A stretch of DNA of 62,507 bases from an uncultured Traorella sp. Its GTDB lineage: Bacteria > Bacillota_I > Bacilli_A > Erysipelotrichales > Erysipelotrichaceae. The stretch is taken from NCBI GenBank assembly GCA_944324265.1, contig CALUVS010000006.1:1-62507 (forward strand), written 5' to 3'. How positions within the stretch are numbered: the first letter of the stretch is position 1; the number at the start of each line of letters is the position of its first letter. Under the pieces are notes generated by a model that saw only the letters and a list, made by a program, of their open reading frames with translations, did no database searches and had not been told where the DNA came from. The position numbers and the translations under genes are program-made. Below, in pieces: positions 62,447-62,507 of the stretch.

Positions 62447-62507
62447 ATGTCAATAACTATTAGAAAATAGTTAGATTCAATAGTTTTAAGAGTTTTTGCC
62501 TTGATTT
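62447..62507. other. Right end of the window, non-coding
   Basis: After the last stop there is the small AT-rich hairpin AACTATT-AGAA-AATAGTT (62455-62472) and a third TAGTT-like copy. No T run follows directly, and no gene begins before the end. Confidence 0.4.

Overview
The window reads as chromosomal DNA of a low-GC, anaerobic, endospore-forming Firmicute. It holds an intact sporulation sigma factor SigK with a pro-sequence-like N-terminus, a SpoIVFA/SpoIVFB-like pair directly after minCD, the plsY-parE-parC order, a trimeric NAD-linked [FeFe] hydrogenase operon, and strong GGAGG ribosome sites with TATAAT promoters. The overall style resembles the Erysipelotrichales (gut spore formers), but that placement is inference from gene content, not a database result. 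Nothing suggests a plasmid or a live prophage; the only mobile-element trace is a decayed integrase beside a tRNA-Ser gene.

Layout. 0-6.3 kb: LTA-synthase-like sulfatase, AI-2E family permease, NADP-type glutamate dehydrogenase (gdhA), a LysR regulator and a frameshifted cupin gene it may once have controlled. 6.3-15.9 kb: plsY, topoisomerase IV (parE, parC), a second AI-2E permease, YjzC-like peptide, RluA pseudouridine synthase, an unknown protein and sigK. 15.9-16.7 kb: integrase remnant, divergent tRNA-Ser(GGA) and tRNA-Lys(CTT). 16.7-22 kb: a 57-residue bacteriocin-like peptide, a SPOR-like membrane protein, radC, mreC, mreD, minC, minD, spoIVFA-like, spoIVFB-like; mreB is absent from the place where it usually sits. 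22-25 kb: a ZnuA-like lipoprotein without its metal ligands, a FAD oxidoreductase and mscL.

25.2-29.1 kb: HxlR regulator, a split-barrel flavoprotein, a split-barrel/2x[4Fe-4S] fusion, a zinc macrodomain, a class M sirtuin and an NADPH:FMN-reductase-like flavoprotein. This is a compact ADP-ribosylation (writer/eraser) operon in a redox setting, lacking the GcvH-like carrier and LplA2 ligase that usually accompany it. 29.1-35.5 kb: PdaA-like deacetylase, Xaa-Pro aminopeptidase, RlmI-like methyltransferase, a lipoprotein, a P-loop protein and a lone ABC permease.

35.5-43.7 kb: ten closely packed genes for an electron-bifurcating-type hydrogenase (HydA, HydB, HydC-like subunits) interleaved with a sensory-type [FeFe] protein, two DRTGG proteins, two GHKL ATPases, a PHP phosphoesterase and a lone [2Fe-2S] thioredoxin-like protein. 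Its promoter overlaps a near-perfect catabolite (cre) box and lies below several TTGTGAA (Rex-type) half-sites. 43.8-52.9 kb: a DedA/VTT protein, two-component system, DEAD-box helicase, ferredoxin, small lipoproteins, an FMN alpha-hydroxyacid oxidase-like protein and a pyrophosphatase-like protein. 52.9-56.9 kb: tandem DUF4358 lipoproteins, MBOAT acyltransferase and a DHHW/AlgX-like protein, probably a cell-surface O-acylation unit. 56.9 kb to end: YihY, RlmD-type rRNA methyltransferase, GNAT, SDR epimerase, a Cys/His-tailed membrane protein and an ECF S-component-like protein.

Two cross-cutting patterns stand out: at least four genes start only 6-9 nt after a near-consensus -10 box without a Shine-Dalgarno site (candidate leaderless mRNAs), and many intrinsic terminators overlap the last codons of a gene.
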